DNA of 64,000 bases from Gliomastix tumulicola (Eukaryota; Ascomycota; Sordariomycetes; Hypocreales; Bionectriaceae). A program made the translations under genes and the position numbers. Numbering within the stretch: the stretch's first letter is position 1; the number at the start of each line of letters is the position of its first letter. The stretch is taken from positions 1,426,001-1,490,000 of the forward strand of contig BCHX01000001.1 in assembly GCA_001599755.1 (NCBI GenBank). Reading direction: 5' to 3'. The notes under the pieces are model-generated. The model worked only from the letters and a program-made list of their open reading frames with translations, was not told the DNA's origin and searched no databases. Below are positions 31,031 through 42,868 of the stretch, piece by piece.

Positions 31031-32458
31031 ATGGCGTTCGACGACGACGACGCTCCGAATGCCGCGGCCGGCCCGAGCAACGCAGCAGCGACCGCTGGCG
31101 GCGGCGACGACGCGCACAACGCCGAGGACGACGAGGTCCCGGACTTCAAGCTCTTCAAGACCATGTTCGAGAAGAAGCAGGTCTCGAGCAAGGCCATCCG
31201 CAAGGGCGAGAAGGACTTCGAGTCGCACGGCACGCGCCTGCAGGACGGCGCGCTCGAGGCGAGCCGGCAGGCCATGGAGGAGGTGCTGGGATACACGCGC
31301 GTGCACCGCAAGGACCAGTGGGTGCGGGCGTGGTACTTCCCAGAGCAGTTTGCCGGCCTAACTGCGGACGATGACGACGACGACGACGACGAGAAGAAGA
31401 AAAACAGGAAAAAGGAGGAGGAAGAGGATGCCCGGCTGGGGGAGAGGGTCGTGGTGGTCGAGAATGCCAGGGGCAGCTGGCTGAGGGACATTGGGCGGGC
31501 GTGCCCTGCGTCGGTGGGCGGTGTCGCGGCGGGTAAGCTGTGGCTCTTGCCTGAGGAGGCGCTGTATCTGGTTGAGAGGGGGACTATTGATCTGTGGTGG
31601 CCGAATAGGCGGTTGGAGGAGGTGTTTCCCGTTGATGAGGAGGCTGAGCCGATTGCGCTGGACGACTACGATGCCGGGCTGCCGCTGAGTCTCGAGGCGG
31701 CGTATTCGCTGCTGCTTGGACCGGAAGGGGAGAGGGGCACGATATCTCTGCCCAAATACCAGGTGTACACCACTCTTAAGCGCAGCGGTTTCAACATCCT
31801 ACGAGCACCAGATCTCGCCACACCAGACACGCCGGCACCGACGACTACCATCTGGAGTTGGCTCTTCTCCTTCCTGCGCTGGCATCGGGAGCCAGAGAGG
31901 GCTCCTAATGGTCCTCTTGTTGCCCCCGGTCTGTATCGTGCCTACGGCCCTATCTATCAACGACTAGCTATCCTACCCAGACACAAGCCATCGCCTATCC
32001 TCTCTGAGCATCACGAGACAGAGGATCCCTTCAACGTCTTCTATCACATCTGGAAAACCGGCGGCCCGCCTTTCTCCAAAAAGAGTCCTCGACCGCCCGA
32101 CTTCCGCATCGCCGTCTCCGACACGGCAGATTCGTTCGTGCCGGACCTGGAGCAGATTGAGGCGCTGCTCGAGAGCACGCCCTACGACCCGCCTGGCGAC
32201 GATATGAAGGGACCGATGAAGCTTCATCAGAGGCTGAAACACGGACACAGGAACGTGCTGGTTGCCATTGTGGACCATGGATTGGTCAACTTCATGAGAT
32301 TCGGGGAGGGGTCGTTTGGGAGTGAGTTCCTCTACGAGAGGTTTGACAGGAAGAAGCATAATAGAGGCAGCAGGAACAGGGGAGGAGCCAGAGGAGGTCG
32401 AGGGGGTGGCCGAGGAGGTGGGAGAGGCCGTGGAAGAGGCCGCGGCCGAAGACACTGA
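31031..32458 (+). CDS. SEN54: tRNA-splicing endonuclease subunit SEN54
   Basis: A 475 aa single-exon protein, from the ATG after a leader of A-rich sequence. Residues 37-105 (PDFKLFKTMFEKKQVSSKAIRKGEKDFE, then VRAWYFPE) are the SEN54 N-terminal domain. After an Asp8/Lys/Glu-rich insertion (about 113-133) come ARGSWLRDIGR, GKLWLLPEEALYLVERG, SLEAAYSLLL and ISLPKYQVYTTLKRSGFNI, the structural endonuclease fold that packs against the catalytic SEN2. SEN54 is the non-catalytic partner in the SEN2/SEN15/SEN34/SEN54 complex that excises tRNA introns. The last ~35 residues are an Arg/Gly-rich tail suited to RNA binding; this extension is unusual for the family. The gene lies 246 bp from, and divergent to, a tRNA that carries such an intron. 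Confidence 0.93.
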   Translation: MAFDDDDAPNAAAGPSNAAATAGGGDDAHNAEDDEVPDFKLFKTMFEKKQVSSKAIRKGEKDFESHGTRLQDGALEASRQAMEEVLGYTRVHRKDQWVRAWYFPEQFAGLTADDDDDDDDEKKKNRKKEEEEDARLGERVVVVENARGSWLRDIGRACPASVGGVAAGKLWLLPEEALYLVERGTIDLWWPNRRLEEVFPVDEEAEPIALDDYDAGLPLSLEAAYSLLLGPEGERGTISLPKYQVYTTLKRSGFNILRAPDLATPDTPAPTTTIWSWLFSFLRWHREPERAPNGPLVAPGLYRAYGPIYQRLAILPRHKPSPILSEHHETEDPFNVFYHIWKTGGPPFSKKSPRPPDFRIAVSDTADSFVPDLEQIEALLESTPYDPPGDDMKGPMKLHQRLKHGHRNVLVAIVDHGLVNFMRFGEGSFGSEFLYERFDRKKHNRGSRNRGGARGGRGGGRGGGRGRGRGRGRRH

Positions 32459-35400
32459 AGTCACATTCACCTGCTGATTCGCTACCAATCGAACACTTCG
32501 TCGGAAAGGCTTCCAGGTGCGTCGTCTGAGGACACACATTCGGAAACAATCTGGGCAACTGGGCTCAAACATGCGCCGCCTCAACCTTTGTTGTTGTACG
32601 CCCCGAGTTTCAGCTCGACTTTCCAACCTACATTTCTTTTCGGGTCGTACTCTATCCACACGAGCACACCGCCAGTTCAACTGGACATTGCCGGGCGGCA
32701 AAACTCGCAGGCTAGAAAACTTGCACATCAGGTGAAGCTGTTGTGTAACAACTCATTTCTTGGTTGCGTCGAGATACCGCCACTTATCGTACTTGAGCTC
32801 CAATCAGAGCGCATCAGATCTCCACGCACTCGCTCGCAGACCAATAACCGTTGACCGTCGACAGCACACTCGACTCGTTGCTTTTGATTAGCCGGGTTGA
32901 AGCCGGGACAAACGCTTTGCAGAGAAAGAATTGCCGTGTTGATGGGAGGATTGGCTGGTATGGACGTAGGCAGCTCTGATACGATACCCAGACCAACGGC
33001 AAGTAAAGTAAGTAATTGAAGAAAAGCTTGAGCCACGTACAGACCCGGACTGCATGGCTCTGTAGGTCAAGATTTCTTTCGACCGCCTCTCTCTCTCTCT
33101 CTCTCTTCCTGATAATACGATCTCCCTTGTATTCACATGTCGGCCCTGCATCTCTTCAAGCCAGTAGAAAGCTTAGCCTGTGTAGAAGGGTGTGTCGGTG
33201 TGCAGGCAAGCAAGTTTCGCTCGTGGGGTTCCTAGCATGTGATAGGACCAAGCTGCCAGCACATGCATGCTCGTGCATGACTTTAAGGCATGAGTGTGGC
33301 GACAACCAGGCAATCGCTCGATTGGGCCCCCTGTTCTGTCGACCTGCCTTGACGTTTCTCGATATTAGTGGAGTCCCTTTTTTTTTATCCGGAATGCGCT
33401 TCAACCTAATAACGATGACCTGTTAGGATGAGTCGTATTTCGCATCATCACCAGTGAGGAGGGGGAGCTCGCGTTTGTCATTCACAGCTAGTTGTTATCG
33501 CTTCGTCAACGGCAGTCGGAGGACTTTGGATTTGACCTTCTGAAGCTGGGGTTTAGAGTCAAGAGTGCTGAGTCTGTGAATCAGCTGCGCCGTGGAAAGG
33601 CGAGGAGGGTACTTTCGTGTTTCCATATCCTGTCATTGACAGCCTGCATTTGCGGTGATAAATGGAGCTTTCATCTCTGAAACTGAGAAGACGTGGGCGG
33701 CGGAATCAATAGAGCAGCCGACTTGCCGGGCCCAACCACGGAGGAGGAGTCATTCATAGTAGACAACGCTGCGCAACGCAAAACGCTTCAACTCACAAAG
33801 ACAGTCGCTGATAACCTTCAACCACAATCTCCTGAAGATCCATAACTTGACACATCGCGTCGACTTGGCACCCGTCAAGTTCCCCCAGGAGAGAAGGACG
33901 GGATCAGCCAGCCAGCCAGCCAGCAGGAGGCAGAGTCCCCCCGTTACGGGTATGAGCGAAAGGGTCGCACAGCACACTGTGTAGGGGGGGGCGTGTTGGA
34001 TGATCACCCAAGCAGACGCGCATCAAACAGCAAAAGTACCGGGTACAAGGATGGAGGTATCCGTCGAAGCCACACTGTTTAGTACTCGTAGTTCTGCTTT
34101 TGGTGGCTGCTTCGCCAATTAATTACGGTACCCACCATCTCGATCTGGGAAGCACCTTATTCTCTTCCAGGAGGTGTGGGTGCATAAATGAATTTTGGGC
34201 ACAACCATCACGGCCACCGGCAAGACGGGTGCTTTATTTTTCCACAGCGCTGCTTTCGCGTTATTGTTTCCCCCCTCAAGCACGGCGTCTTTCCGTCGCT
34301 GCCTTCTTTGTACAGTGGTGTCTGTTTGGGGCGTAGAGCTGACCTTATCGCGTGCTTATTAGCGTAGCAGCGACAAACACCCAACTCACTTGTTCTCTCA
34401 GTCTCTCGGAAGTCGCAATCGGCAACCCCAAGGGCAACACCCGCAGCGCGAGAAAGAAATGAAGAATAAATTGGCAGCGCCGCGACAACAGAGCAATCAA
34501 TCGTTCGCATCGATGCGCAGCGGGCGAGATGCGAAAATTGGAACGACAGATGGGATGCTGTGTAATGTGACTGTTGCATCACACGTGTGCGTGTCTCTGA
34601 TCGAAAGGGGTTTCAAAATGGGTGGTAGGTTGGCTTCGGCATGCAACTGCCGACCGTGGCTGCACCTCAGTCACTTTCGCTGAGGCAAAGAGGGAACCAG
34701 CCAGCCCAGCATCAGCAATGTCCCAGTTTTGAAGAGAGAGGGTTTGCAGCGCCGCATTTGCGTGCGAGCGTGTGTGGGAATACAGTTCAGCAGTGGGCAG
34801 CAGCCCGGTCGGTTATGCAACTCGTCCGCGGGCGCGGTGCACCCCCAGTCAAGTGTGGTGAGCTGTACGAGCGAGTAAGCAGGATCAGGATTTCCCAAAA
34901 GATGGTCTAGCCGAATGGTGGTGCAACAAGAGTCACCTACACCGAAGTCTCTTCCTTCTTCTATTGGCTGTGAGCCCGGCCGCGACCGCATCAGACCACG
35001 TTAATACCAGACGCAGTGCCAGTTTCGCGGGCTCAACACTGATCGAGTCAGAGCGAGCTTCCAGCCCGAGAGGCGATGGGATGAATTCCCGTGAGTTATC
35101 AAACAGCAACAGGAAGAGAGGGAACATCACAGGCAGAGGGAAAAGTGGGACTAGCGAGGCGTGTGTGTATCAAGGCCAGCGCCAGGTGTCCACAATTTCT
35201 CATACAGTCTAGCAAAGTAGCTGTACCCGGGCCCAAGTACAGGCGCCTGCGTGGGGAGGTTGCATTCGTTACTGCCAAACAAATCACTTGTACGGCCGCG
35301 CCCCGTCGAAATCCGGTCCACACACTGTGACTGGCGTGCAATGATTACGGTTTATTACCTTACGAGTACCTTGCCATACAGTCCCAGCAGTAGCAGCAGG

Positions 35401-36311
35401 AGCAGCCCAGCCCAGCCCAGTCCAAGTCCAGTCCAGTCAGTTGACTCCCTCCCAAAACCTGTCTCTCTTCTCTCACCTCTTCACAACCCATTTTCCTCTT
35501 CCAACATTCCATTCCGTTTACTCCCTCACAACCTCACAACCTCCAAACCTTTTCCTCCCTGTGGCATCCACCCGCACTCAAACTCGCCTGCGATTGCCTT
35601 TGAATCCGTCTTTCCGTCGACCGCGGATTACCTTTTTTTTATTTTCCTCTTCTCCGTCTCCTTCAGTACTGGGTTGCTGTCTTCTCTTCTCTTCCCCCGG
35701 CCCATTTCAACCCCAACCGTCCCTTGACCCCTGCGCAACTCGCGACGCAACTGGCACGGTCAAAATTCTTGACCTTAACTGAAACCCATCTTTGACCAGT
35801 CAGCACAGCGATTACTCGCACACTTTCCCTCATTGCGCCACCGTCGGGCTTTTTATCTCCCTCTACCTCTCTTTCCGTCAACTCAACCAAACACCACACA
35901 GCCTTTCCATCAATTCCCCATCGGTGAGGACCTCTGCTCCCCTTGCTCGGCGTTGTCTCTGATTGAACGGATTGAACTAACTTATCTGTCGCAGTCTCTG
36001 GGGTTTGTCGGCTGTTTGTCTGAGTGAGCAGTATTTTGATTGCCAACTCAACCGGGTGACAACAGTCAACGCGTGGTTAATTTTTTTTAAATTGCCTCGC
36101 GCGCTCCTCTGTTACATGGAGCAACCCCCCAACGCCAGGTTGCGCAACTGAAGTTTTTGGGATCCAAGAACTCTGAAGTGGTGTCCAACTGTTTCTTGTT
36201 GCGACACTCAACTACCCTTCCCACCGGGTTTCCTCGCCTAGGCAGCTGCGCTTGAAACGCGTCAACTCGCCCCCCCCCCTTTCTCTCTCTCTCTCTCTCT
36301 CTTTGCCCATC
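32459..36311. other. 3.85 kb gene-free region and pyrimidine-rich leader
   Basis: No convincing exon on either strand. It has CAGC repeats at about 33905-33924 and a CT run near 33090-33106. From 35.4 kb the sequence is strongly C/T-rich, typical of a fungal promoter and 5' leader for the gene at 36312. Confidence 0.55.
36270..36303. repeat. C run followed by (TC)n directly before a start codon
   Basis: About ten C, then about eleven TC units, ending eight bases before ATG 36312. It is probably within the 5' UTR. Confidence 0.85.
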
Positions 36312-39300
36312 ATGGACGAGAACTCGGCTGAGCAGACCAAGACTGGCTCTGCCGCCAGCGGTGCCAACCCGTCGCCCGCGCCGCCCAAGTCTCCCGCTCC
36401 CGCTCCCGCTCAGCGACTGTCCATCCGCCCGTCAACAGCGTCGCCGCGGTCGGCATCCAAGGTGAACGGGACGGCAGCGACGGCTTCCGCTGCTGCGACG
36501 CCGACAAGGAACGCTGTTGCTCCTCCCTTAGCCGAGGACGACAAGGAGGGCTCGCCGACGCCCAACTCTCCCGATTCACCGTGAGTCACTCATCCCCTCA
36601 ACCCCTCCCCGTCTAGGCTTGTCTCCGTTTTCTGTTCCATTCGGATGTCCGTTTCCCTTCGTCCTCTCGCGTCCTCTGGGCAGCGGTATTCAATCTGCTC
36701 TGAATCACAGTCAAAACCGGTGTTGGGTTAGGCAGACGGTGGCAGGTCCGATGACCACGTCATAACCTCCGAACCCCCCCGGCCTCGCACTGCAGCGCTG
36801 GTGAAGGGGGACTTACAGGGAGGCCTTGCTGCCTAACAGAGCACAGGATCTGGAGGCGGTGTGTTGCGTTGCGTTGCGTTGCTCCAACGAGTGTTGCAGC
36901 AGAGCGATTGGGAAAAAGAAAAAAGAAAAAAAAGGCCCTGTGCTCAGCGCTGTGTTGCCCTGTTTCCCCAGCTGTCATCCAGTTTGGAGAGCGCTGTTTC
37001 TGGGTGCTGTTTTTGCGAGGTAACACGCGGAAAGGCGCTGCGGTTTTTTTTCTGCCCGCCCGCACCGCCTTTGGTTCTTTCCCTCCAAATTTTTTGGGTT
37101 GAACCTCACGGCGAAATTCCAAGGTCCCGCAGTTTTGTTTTCCTCCCCTCTGCCTTTCCTTCGCTGCCACCTTCACCTTCATTTCTTCCCAGTGGAAGGA
37201 AATCCCAATCCCTTTGCATTTCAAAGCACACGCACAGTCTCTTGTTTAGTTCGGTCTTGCATTTCTTTACCTCTTTTCTTTCTTTTTGTCAAGCGAAAAA
37301 CGGGAGCAACATATCCCCTCGGGAGAAAAGTTTCTCCCCCGCGCTTCCTCCCTTCCGCCCGCCTCCTGCGTGCCATTTCGTCCGCTTTCAACTTCCTCGT
37401 GTTTTTTTTCTTTGCCTTGCCTTGCCTTGCCTTGCTTTTGCCTTGTTGCCCTGCCTCGCCTCAGACGGTGCAATTGCGGTCAGCTGCCGCATAGAGACAC
37501 GAGTCACGCCCTGTTTTGTAAGTTTCTCGTGCTACATCGTCCTCTCATCCTGGCTTTCCCGAGCGGCAGGGCTTACGCTTCACAATCCTGTGCAATCTGG
37601 TCAAACTCCTGTTTTTCGCCTCGGCGGTGCAGTCCATTGCCGGTTTAAGATTTTCGATTCCCGGCGTTTCTGCAAGGCCTGGAACACAGAAGCGCTCACC
37701 TGCGAGCCACAATGCCTCACCCAATTGGAACATTTCATTTATTTTCATCCTCATCTTACCCCTCTCCCTCTCCCTCTCCCTCTCCCTCTACCTATCCCTC
37801 ACAAACACCCTTGGATTCGTTCTGCACTTACGATATAGGGGTTTTGCTTTGATGTGGCTCGTTTGCACGGCGCTCAGAGGAATGGCTTACCTCTCAATCT
37901 ATTTCGCTACGTGGCGAGGCCACCACGCATCATTTCTTTGGACCCGGACCCGGAATTGGAACAGAGAACGGAACTCCTGACGCGGATTGTCTTTATCTGA
38001 TTTGAGGTTATGAACTAATCAAAGCGATTCTAGGCACCTCAACGGCAGCAGGCCTCCTGTCGACGACGGCGACGCTGAAAGCGAGCTTAGTGACCCCGAC
38101 AGCAACGTTCACTCCCCAGACGGCGTCCATGGTCTTGCAGACGAAATCGTCGTAAGCAATAGAGACGATCGTGATATCCCATCATCTCCATTCCAGGGTC
38201 TCTCTGACGACGAGGACGAGGCTATGACAGATGCACGTGAGTACGTGTCTCCTTATCCCAAGCGGCGAAGGGCAGGCACCTTGGCCGACGACGATTCCAG
38301 ACATGAGCTGCCTAACGGCCAGTCTCGAGGTTCGTCCTCCAATGCCGCTCGCAAGCCGCCTCGTCAGAGCGTCGGAGGCGTCAAAGGTGTGATTATCGGT
38401 TACTGGCGAGACGCTCCCGTGCCTGAGGAGTCGAGAAAGCACTCAGTCATTGGCTTCATCGACGTCCGAGACCGACTTCGCACCCGCATTCAACCCACCA
38501 ACCTCCTTGGCGAGCAGATCTCTCTCGAATACGCTCTGCCTCCCGGCCCCGGCGGTAGCTGGGTCACATTCGAACGTATTGTCTTCCTCGATCATCTCAT
38601 TGGTCTCGATCAGGCCCAGGTCAAGGAGTATGTCCGCATAAGAGCTGACGTTGCGCCTGAGACCCCGGAGGAGCAAGCTGCTGCTGAGAAACAGGCGGCT
38701 AAGGACGCTGTTACTCGGGTTAAGAACAATCCCTCCGACACGCCCACCCAGCCGTCCATTGCCTACGGCCTCAACGTGCCGACTTACGTCGCTAGTCCAA
38801 CAAGGCCCGAGGCGAAGCGCAGAAAGACCAGCTCCGGCTACGCTCCCATCACACCCGCACCGCAGCAAGAACAGCAGAGTCAGCCTGCTGCTGCCCCTGC
38901 CCCTGCCCCTGCTCCTGCTCCCGCAACTGCCCCTGTCACTGCCATTGCCACTGCGGCCCAGCTCGCTTCATCAGCCCGTGCTCTTGATCCTCTTCACGGC
39001 ACCCGGCCGACTCGCATTCTCTTGGGTCACTGGGCCAATTCGGATTCAGCCAACGTCAAAGATCGCCATGCGGTGTACGGCATCCTAGGCCACAACGATA
39101 TGTTCAGAGTGAAGCTTGTCCGCGAAACCCGAGATGGACGCTTCGTTGATGGAAACTTCCCTCTGGGGGCTGGCGCCCTGTGGATTGCATATGAAGAAGT
39201 CGTGATGGAAGACCACCTCCAGAATTTGTCTCGACAGGAGATCAAGGAGTACTGCCGTGTTCGCCAGTACCAGGTTGATCAGGGCGAAACTCACGACCAG

Positions 39301-40035
39301 AGAGAGGAGAACCAAGCCAGGGCTGTAGCCGAGGCCCAGGCACGTGTCCTCGTCGGTGCGGGTGCCCCTGGCACTTCCAAGCAGAACATCGCTCCTGATC
39401 CGTCTGGCACCCATGGTTCACCGGATACCCCCAACAGCCATGAGCTTCGCACTTCTCGCCGGACTGAGGCTAGGCTGCAAGCCCAGGCCAATGCCACCGC
39501 CCAGGCTCAGGCCCAGGTTCAGCAGGCGCTGCCCTCGAACCGGGCGGGTCGTCCTGAGACTCGCCCCGAGGCGAGGACCAGACGTTCAAACGGCGGCGCC
39601 GACACTCCCCCCGTCAAAGGTGCTCAGGGCCGCGAGCGCACCAATGCTCTAGCTCAGCGCGAAATCTCTCGGGCCGAGGCCACTCAGCACCGCGCCGATC
39701 TCTATGCCTCTCACCGGGAGCGTGCCACCGCGGCTGCTGTCCAGGAGGCCAACGCTGCTGCGGCTGCCGTCACCCAACCCCGCGTCAACGGCGCCGCTGC
39801 CTCGAGCTTCGCTTCCTCTGGTGATATCGAGCGTCTGAACTCTGTCTGGGCTCGTCAGGAGTCTCTTCGGGCCCGCGCCGGCGCTGAGGATACCAAGCTG
39901 TACGACGGTCGCAAGTATGAACGGAAGGCGACTGGTCCCTTCGTGGGCAAATTGGCCTCCCAGGGGTCACTCATCAGCATAGATGGTGAGGACTATATTG
40001 AGTACCGCGTCTTGATGAAGCCCACTTTCTACTAA
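36312..40035 (+). CDS. Unknown fungal protein with a duplicated ~85-residue domain
   Basis: Exons 36312-36580 and 38034-40035 give 756 aa; the intron of 1453 bp is very long for a fungus. The donor is GTGAGT, the acceptor ATTCTAG, and the phase agrees (NSPDSP joins HLNGSRPP). Residues 1-90 are Ala/Pro/Ser-rich; 95-155 are acidic (ESELSDPDSN). KRRR near 167 could be a nuclear signal. Two related domains follow: about 209-294 and 418-502. Shared landmarks are IIGYW/LLGHW, KHSVIGFID/RHAVYGILG, GGSWVTFERIVFLDHL/GALWIAYEEVVMEDHL and QVKEYVRIR/EIKEYCRVR. Between them is an Ala-Pro repeat (about 375-395). The rest is Ala/Gln/Arg-rich up to a conserved-looking end, DGEDYIEYRVLMKPTFY. A nuclear or chromatin role would fit the composition but is not shown. 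An internal promoter with ATG 38224 is an alternative model. Confidence 0.8.
37759..37789. repeat. CCCTCT hexanucleotide repeat inside the long intron
   Basis: About five near-perfect units of CTCCCT in the 1453 bp intron. Confidence 0.8.
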
Positions 40036-40973
40036 GTGCTATGGCCACAGGTGGTGGTGGCTGATCAAGAGATTAAGACTTTTCTACATCCGTGTGGCAA
40101 AGTCGAGATCTAATAATGTCATTTTGACGGATTTTCTGCTTTAATCCATTGTCGGAACACAGTTACACGGACGACTCAGCCGCGCTGTCGGCTAGACCTG
40201 ACAGACATAAACATACAACAACGCAACAACAACAACACCACCCCGAAACTCACTCAACGTCTTCGCCCTTTTCAGACAGGGTCCATCAACGGAAGACCCA
40301 GGACTGCTGGTCTACGCTATCGGATCAGCGCTGCCCATTCTCCGCACTGATCAAAAGGGCTCGCGAAGCATGGGCTATTCTCAGCCTGTTGAGTGAAGTA
40401 GCCCCAAAGCGGGTCGTAATATTATGAAGACTGTCGAGGCATTACAGAAACAGACCGTTGATTTCTGCATTTCCTCTTTCCTTGTTTCCTTTGTTCTTTT
40501 CTTTTCTTTTCTATGAGGATTAATTGGAGTGCCGAAGTTAGGCACTTCCCATGAACGTTTTGAGGGATCGATGGCAGGGCTCGGAGAAGCAACTGGTGCC
40601 ACATATCCTGTCTCTTTTTTCCTTCTTTCTACTCTTTCGCCATTTTCTTTTTCCTATCTCAGAGACCTGGTTGGCAAACGACACAAGCAGGCAAAGGGGG
40701 GAGGAGGGTCGTGTAAAATTCCATGTACGGTGTTTTGGGGGGAGGGGGGCTCGAGGGTGGGTGGAAACTTATACCCAAGGTAGCTACCTGTGTAGTTAAT
40801 CGCGATGTTGATTTTGTAGGGCTAATACGTTGGGGTTCACACGTTTTCGCTTCTGTGATGTTGCCACTTTGATGATGAACGATTAAGTGAAGTGAAGTGA
40901 AGCGAATCTTGGTCAAATCAGTTTCTTCATTGTATAAGTATGCAACATGCTGTCTGTCTGTCTGTCTGTCTGT
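40036..40973. other. Convergent 3' region before ZPR1
   Basis: Trailers of the duplicated-domain gene and ZPR1; contains T/C-rich blocks at 40480-40660. No gene. Confidence 0.55.
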
Positions 40974-40974
40974 C
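40951..40974. repeat. (TGTC)6 repeat running into the ZPR1 stop codon
   Basis: Six exact units. The last C (40974) is the complement of the final base of the ZPR1 TAG stop codon. Confidence 0.92.
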
Positions 40975-42530
40975 TAATGTACGCCGTTCGTCTGTGCTGG
41001 GGCATCCTGCTCGTACCCTTCCGTCTTCATGTCCTTCAGGCCCAGCTCCTCCTCTTCCTCCTCCGTCCTCTCATACCTCTCCCTCTTGATCTTGGGATCC
41101 GGGGCGGGCGGGTCGACGAGGGGCTGGACGAAGCTGCTGGCGAAGGGGTCCGTCAGGATGACGGTGAAGGGCCTGTCGCCGCTGATGGCCTCGTCGAGGT
41201 TGCCGAAGAAGGTGTCCCACTGCGTGCGCTGGTCCGAGGCGAGCGAGTCGCCGCCGCCGCCGGCCTCGAAGATCTGCGAGTGCAGGTCGTTGCGGACCTG
41301 GGTCAGCAGGCCCTCGACCGTGGTGAAGCGGCCGCCGAGCGTGCCCGGGTTGACCTCGAGGCTGAGCTCCGGGCAGTGCAGGGCGCAGGTCTCGCTCTTG
41401 AGGATGTCGCGGGCGAGGTCGACTTCGTCGTCGACGGTCAGGGTGATCTTCTCGCCCTTGTCGGGGATCTCGCCGCCCGTCTTGACGTCGTTGGAGCGGT
41501 AGCCGCAGTCGTCGCAGACGGTGGACATGATGACGACCTGCTTGAAGTGCGGGATGTCGACCATCTTCATGTGCGTCGTGCAGGGGTGCATGCAACCCGG
41601 GCACGTGGCGGGGAAGCTGTAGACCTCGTTGGGGATGATGTCGCCGTCGGCCGTGAGCGCCTGCGTCGTCATCGTCGCCGCCGCCGCCGCGGACTCGTCG
41701 ATGCCCGCGCTGTCGCCGAGGCCGAGGCTCGCGTTCTGCTCCGCCGTGCGGATGAACTCGCGCTTCTCCCACTTGCCCACGCCGTCCTTGAGATCCGGCG
41801 CGATGAACGAGTTGCCCGCGGGGTCGTCGACGTACACGCGGAAGGGGAACGCGTCCCCGAGGAGCATGGCCCTGCCCCTGGCGATGATCTCGCCGACCTT
41901 GGCGTGCACGTCGGGCTGCTGCTCTTTGCGCGCCTCCTGCCCGAGCTCGAGGTCGTCGACGACGGTGCTCAGCAGGCCCTCGACGTTGGTCAGCTGGCCG
42001 CGGCCCGCGGGGATCTCGAGGTCGAGCTCGATGAACTTGATCGTCGCCGTGTCCGACTTGACGACCTGGCGCTGGAAGTCGTCGAGGACGGTCAGGCGCA
42101 GCTCGTAGTGGGTGCCCTTGGGCTGGACCGTGCCGGCCGCCTGGATCTCGTTGTTCTGGGTGTTGCAGTGGTCGCAGGAGAAGGACATGATGACGATTTC
42201 GCGGAAGTACGGGATCGCTGTGAGGAGGAGACGGGTGATGCCCTAGGGGGAGGAGACAAAGAAGTCAGTATCATTGTAATCAAGACATGATTCTTTTACA
42301 AAAAGTCCAGCTCAGGATGGAGAAAGGGGAAGGCTACTCACATTCTGCCCGCAGTTCATGCAGAGAGACTCAATCTCCTCTACCGGGGGCCGGTCATCGT
42401 CGTCGTCGTCGGCGGCGGCGACATCGCCGTTTGTGGTCTGATTCAGGTTGGAGACCTTGTCGCCGATGGCCTCGAAGAAGTCGGACGGGGTCTCCTTCTT
42501 GGTGACCAGGCCGCTGTGGTCCTCAGACAT
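40974..42530 (-). CDS. ZPR1: Zinc-finger protein ZPR1
   Basis: Exons 42530-42342 and 42242-40974 give 485 aa. The 99 bp intron (GTGAGT, CTGAC branch, CTAG) splits the first zinc finger between its two Cys pairs: LCMNCGQN in exon 1 and FSCDHCNTQN in exon 2. The protein has the tandem ZPR1 arrangement. Each half is a C4 zinc ribbon, the second being TCPGCMHPC with VCDDCGYRSNDVK, plus a beta domain (TIKFIELDLEIPAGRGQLTNVEGLL and its partner ALHCPELSLEVNPGTLGGRFTTVEGLL). ZPR1 binds eEF1A; in yeast it acts as an eEF1A folding chaperone, and in animals it also binds growth-factor receptors. An Asp run lies near residue 41-46. Confidence 0.95.
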
Positions 42531-42868
42531 AGTTTCTGTGCTTTTCTGTGCTTGGCTGAAGAGTAAAAAAGAGCTGAATAATAGTCTGCAGTGTATGGGA
42601 CCAGGATAAATTCAGCAGACAAAATGGGGGTGTTGTGTGGTTTGCGACGGAATTTAAAGACCCTTCGCGATGACTGATTAGAAGTTCGAGGTCATGCATG
42701 GAGGGGTCTAGAAACTTTGGAGGGGCAATCCAATTTTTTTTCTCCTCCAGCACCGAATGACAGGGCTATGTCATGCAGCGGAAGTTTAGTGGGGATCCGT
42801 GGCTCGCGAAAGTTGGGGGACAGAAATGTCCGAGCATTTGGTCGGTGGACGGCAATAGAGCCAGTGGT
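42531..42868. other. Short intergenic, ZPR1 promoter
   Basis: 338 bp between the ZPR1 start and the stop of the upstream minus-strand gene. It holds the promoter of ZPR1. Nothing else seen. Confidence 0.5.

Noticed and set aside
36861..37838. 325-codon plus-strand frame within the long intron
   Set aside because: Rich in Phe, Ser, Pro, Leu and Cys as any C/T-rich DNA would give; no conserved-looking motif.
40947..42290. 447-codon plus-strand frame antisense to ZPR1
   Set aside because: Shadow of the GC-rich ZPR1 codons; Asp/Val/Leu/Arg-rich with no motif.
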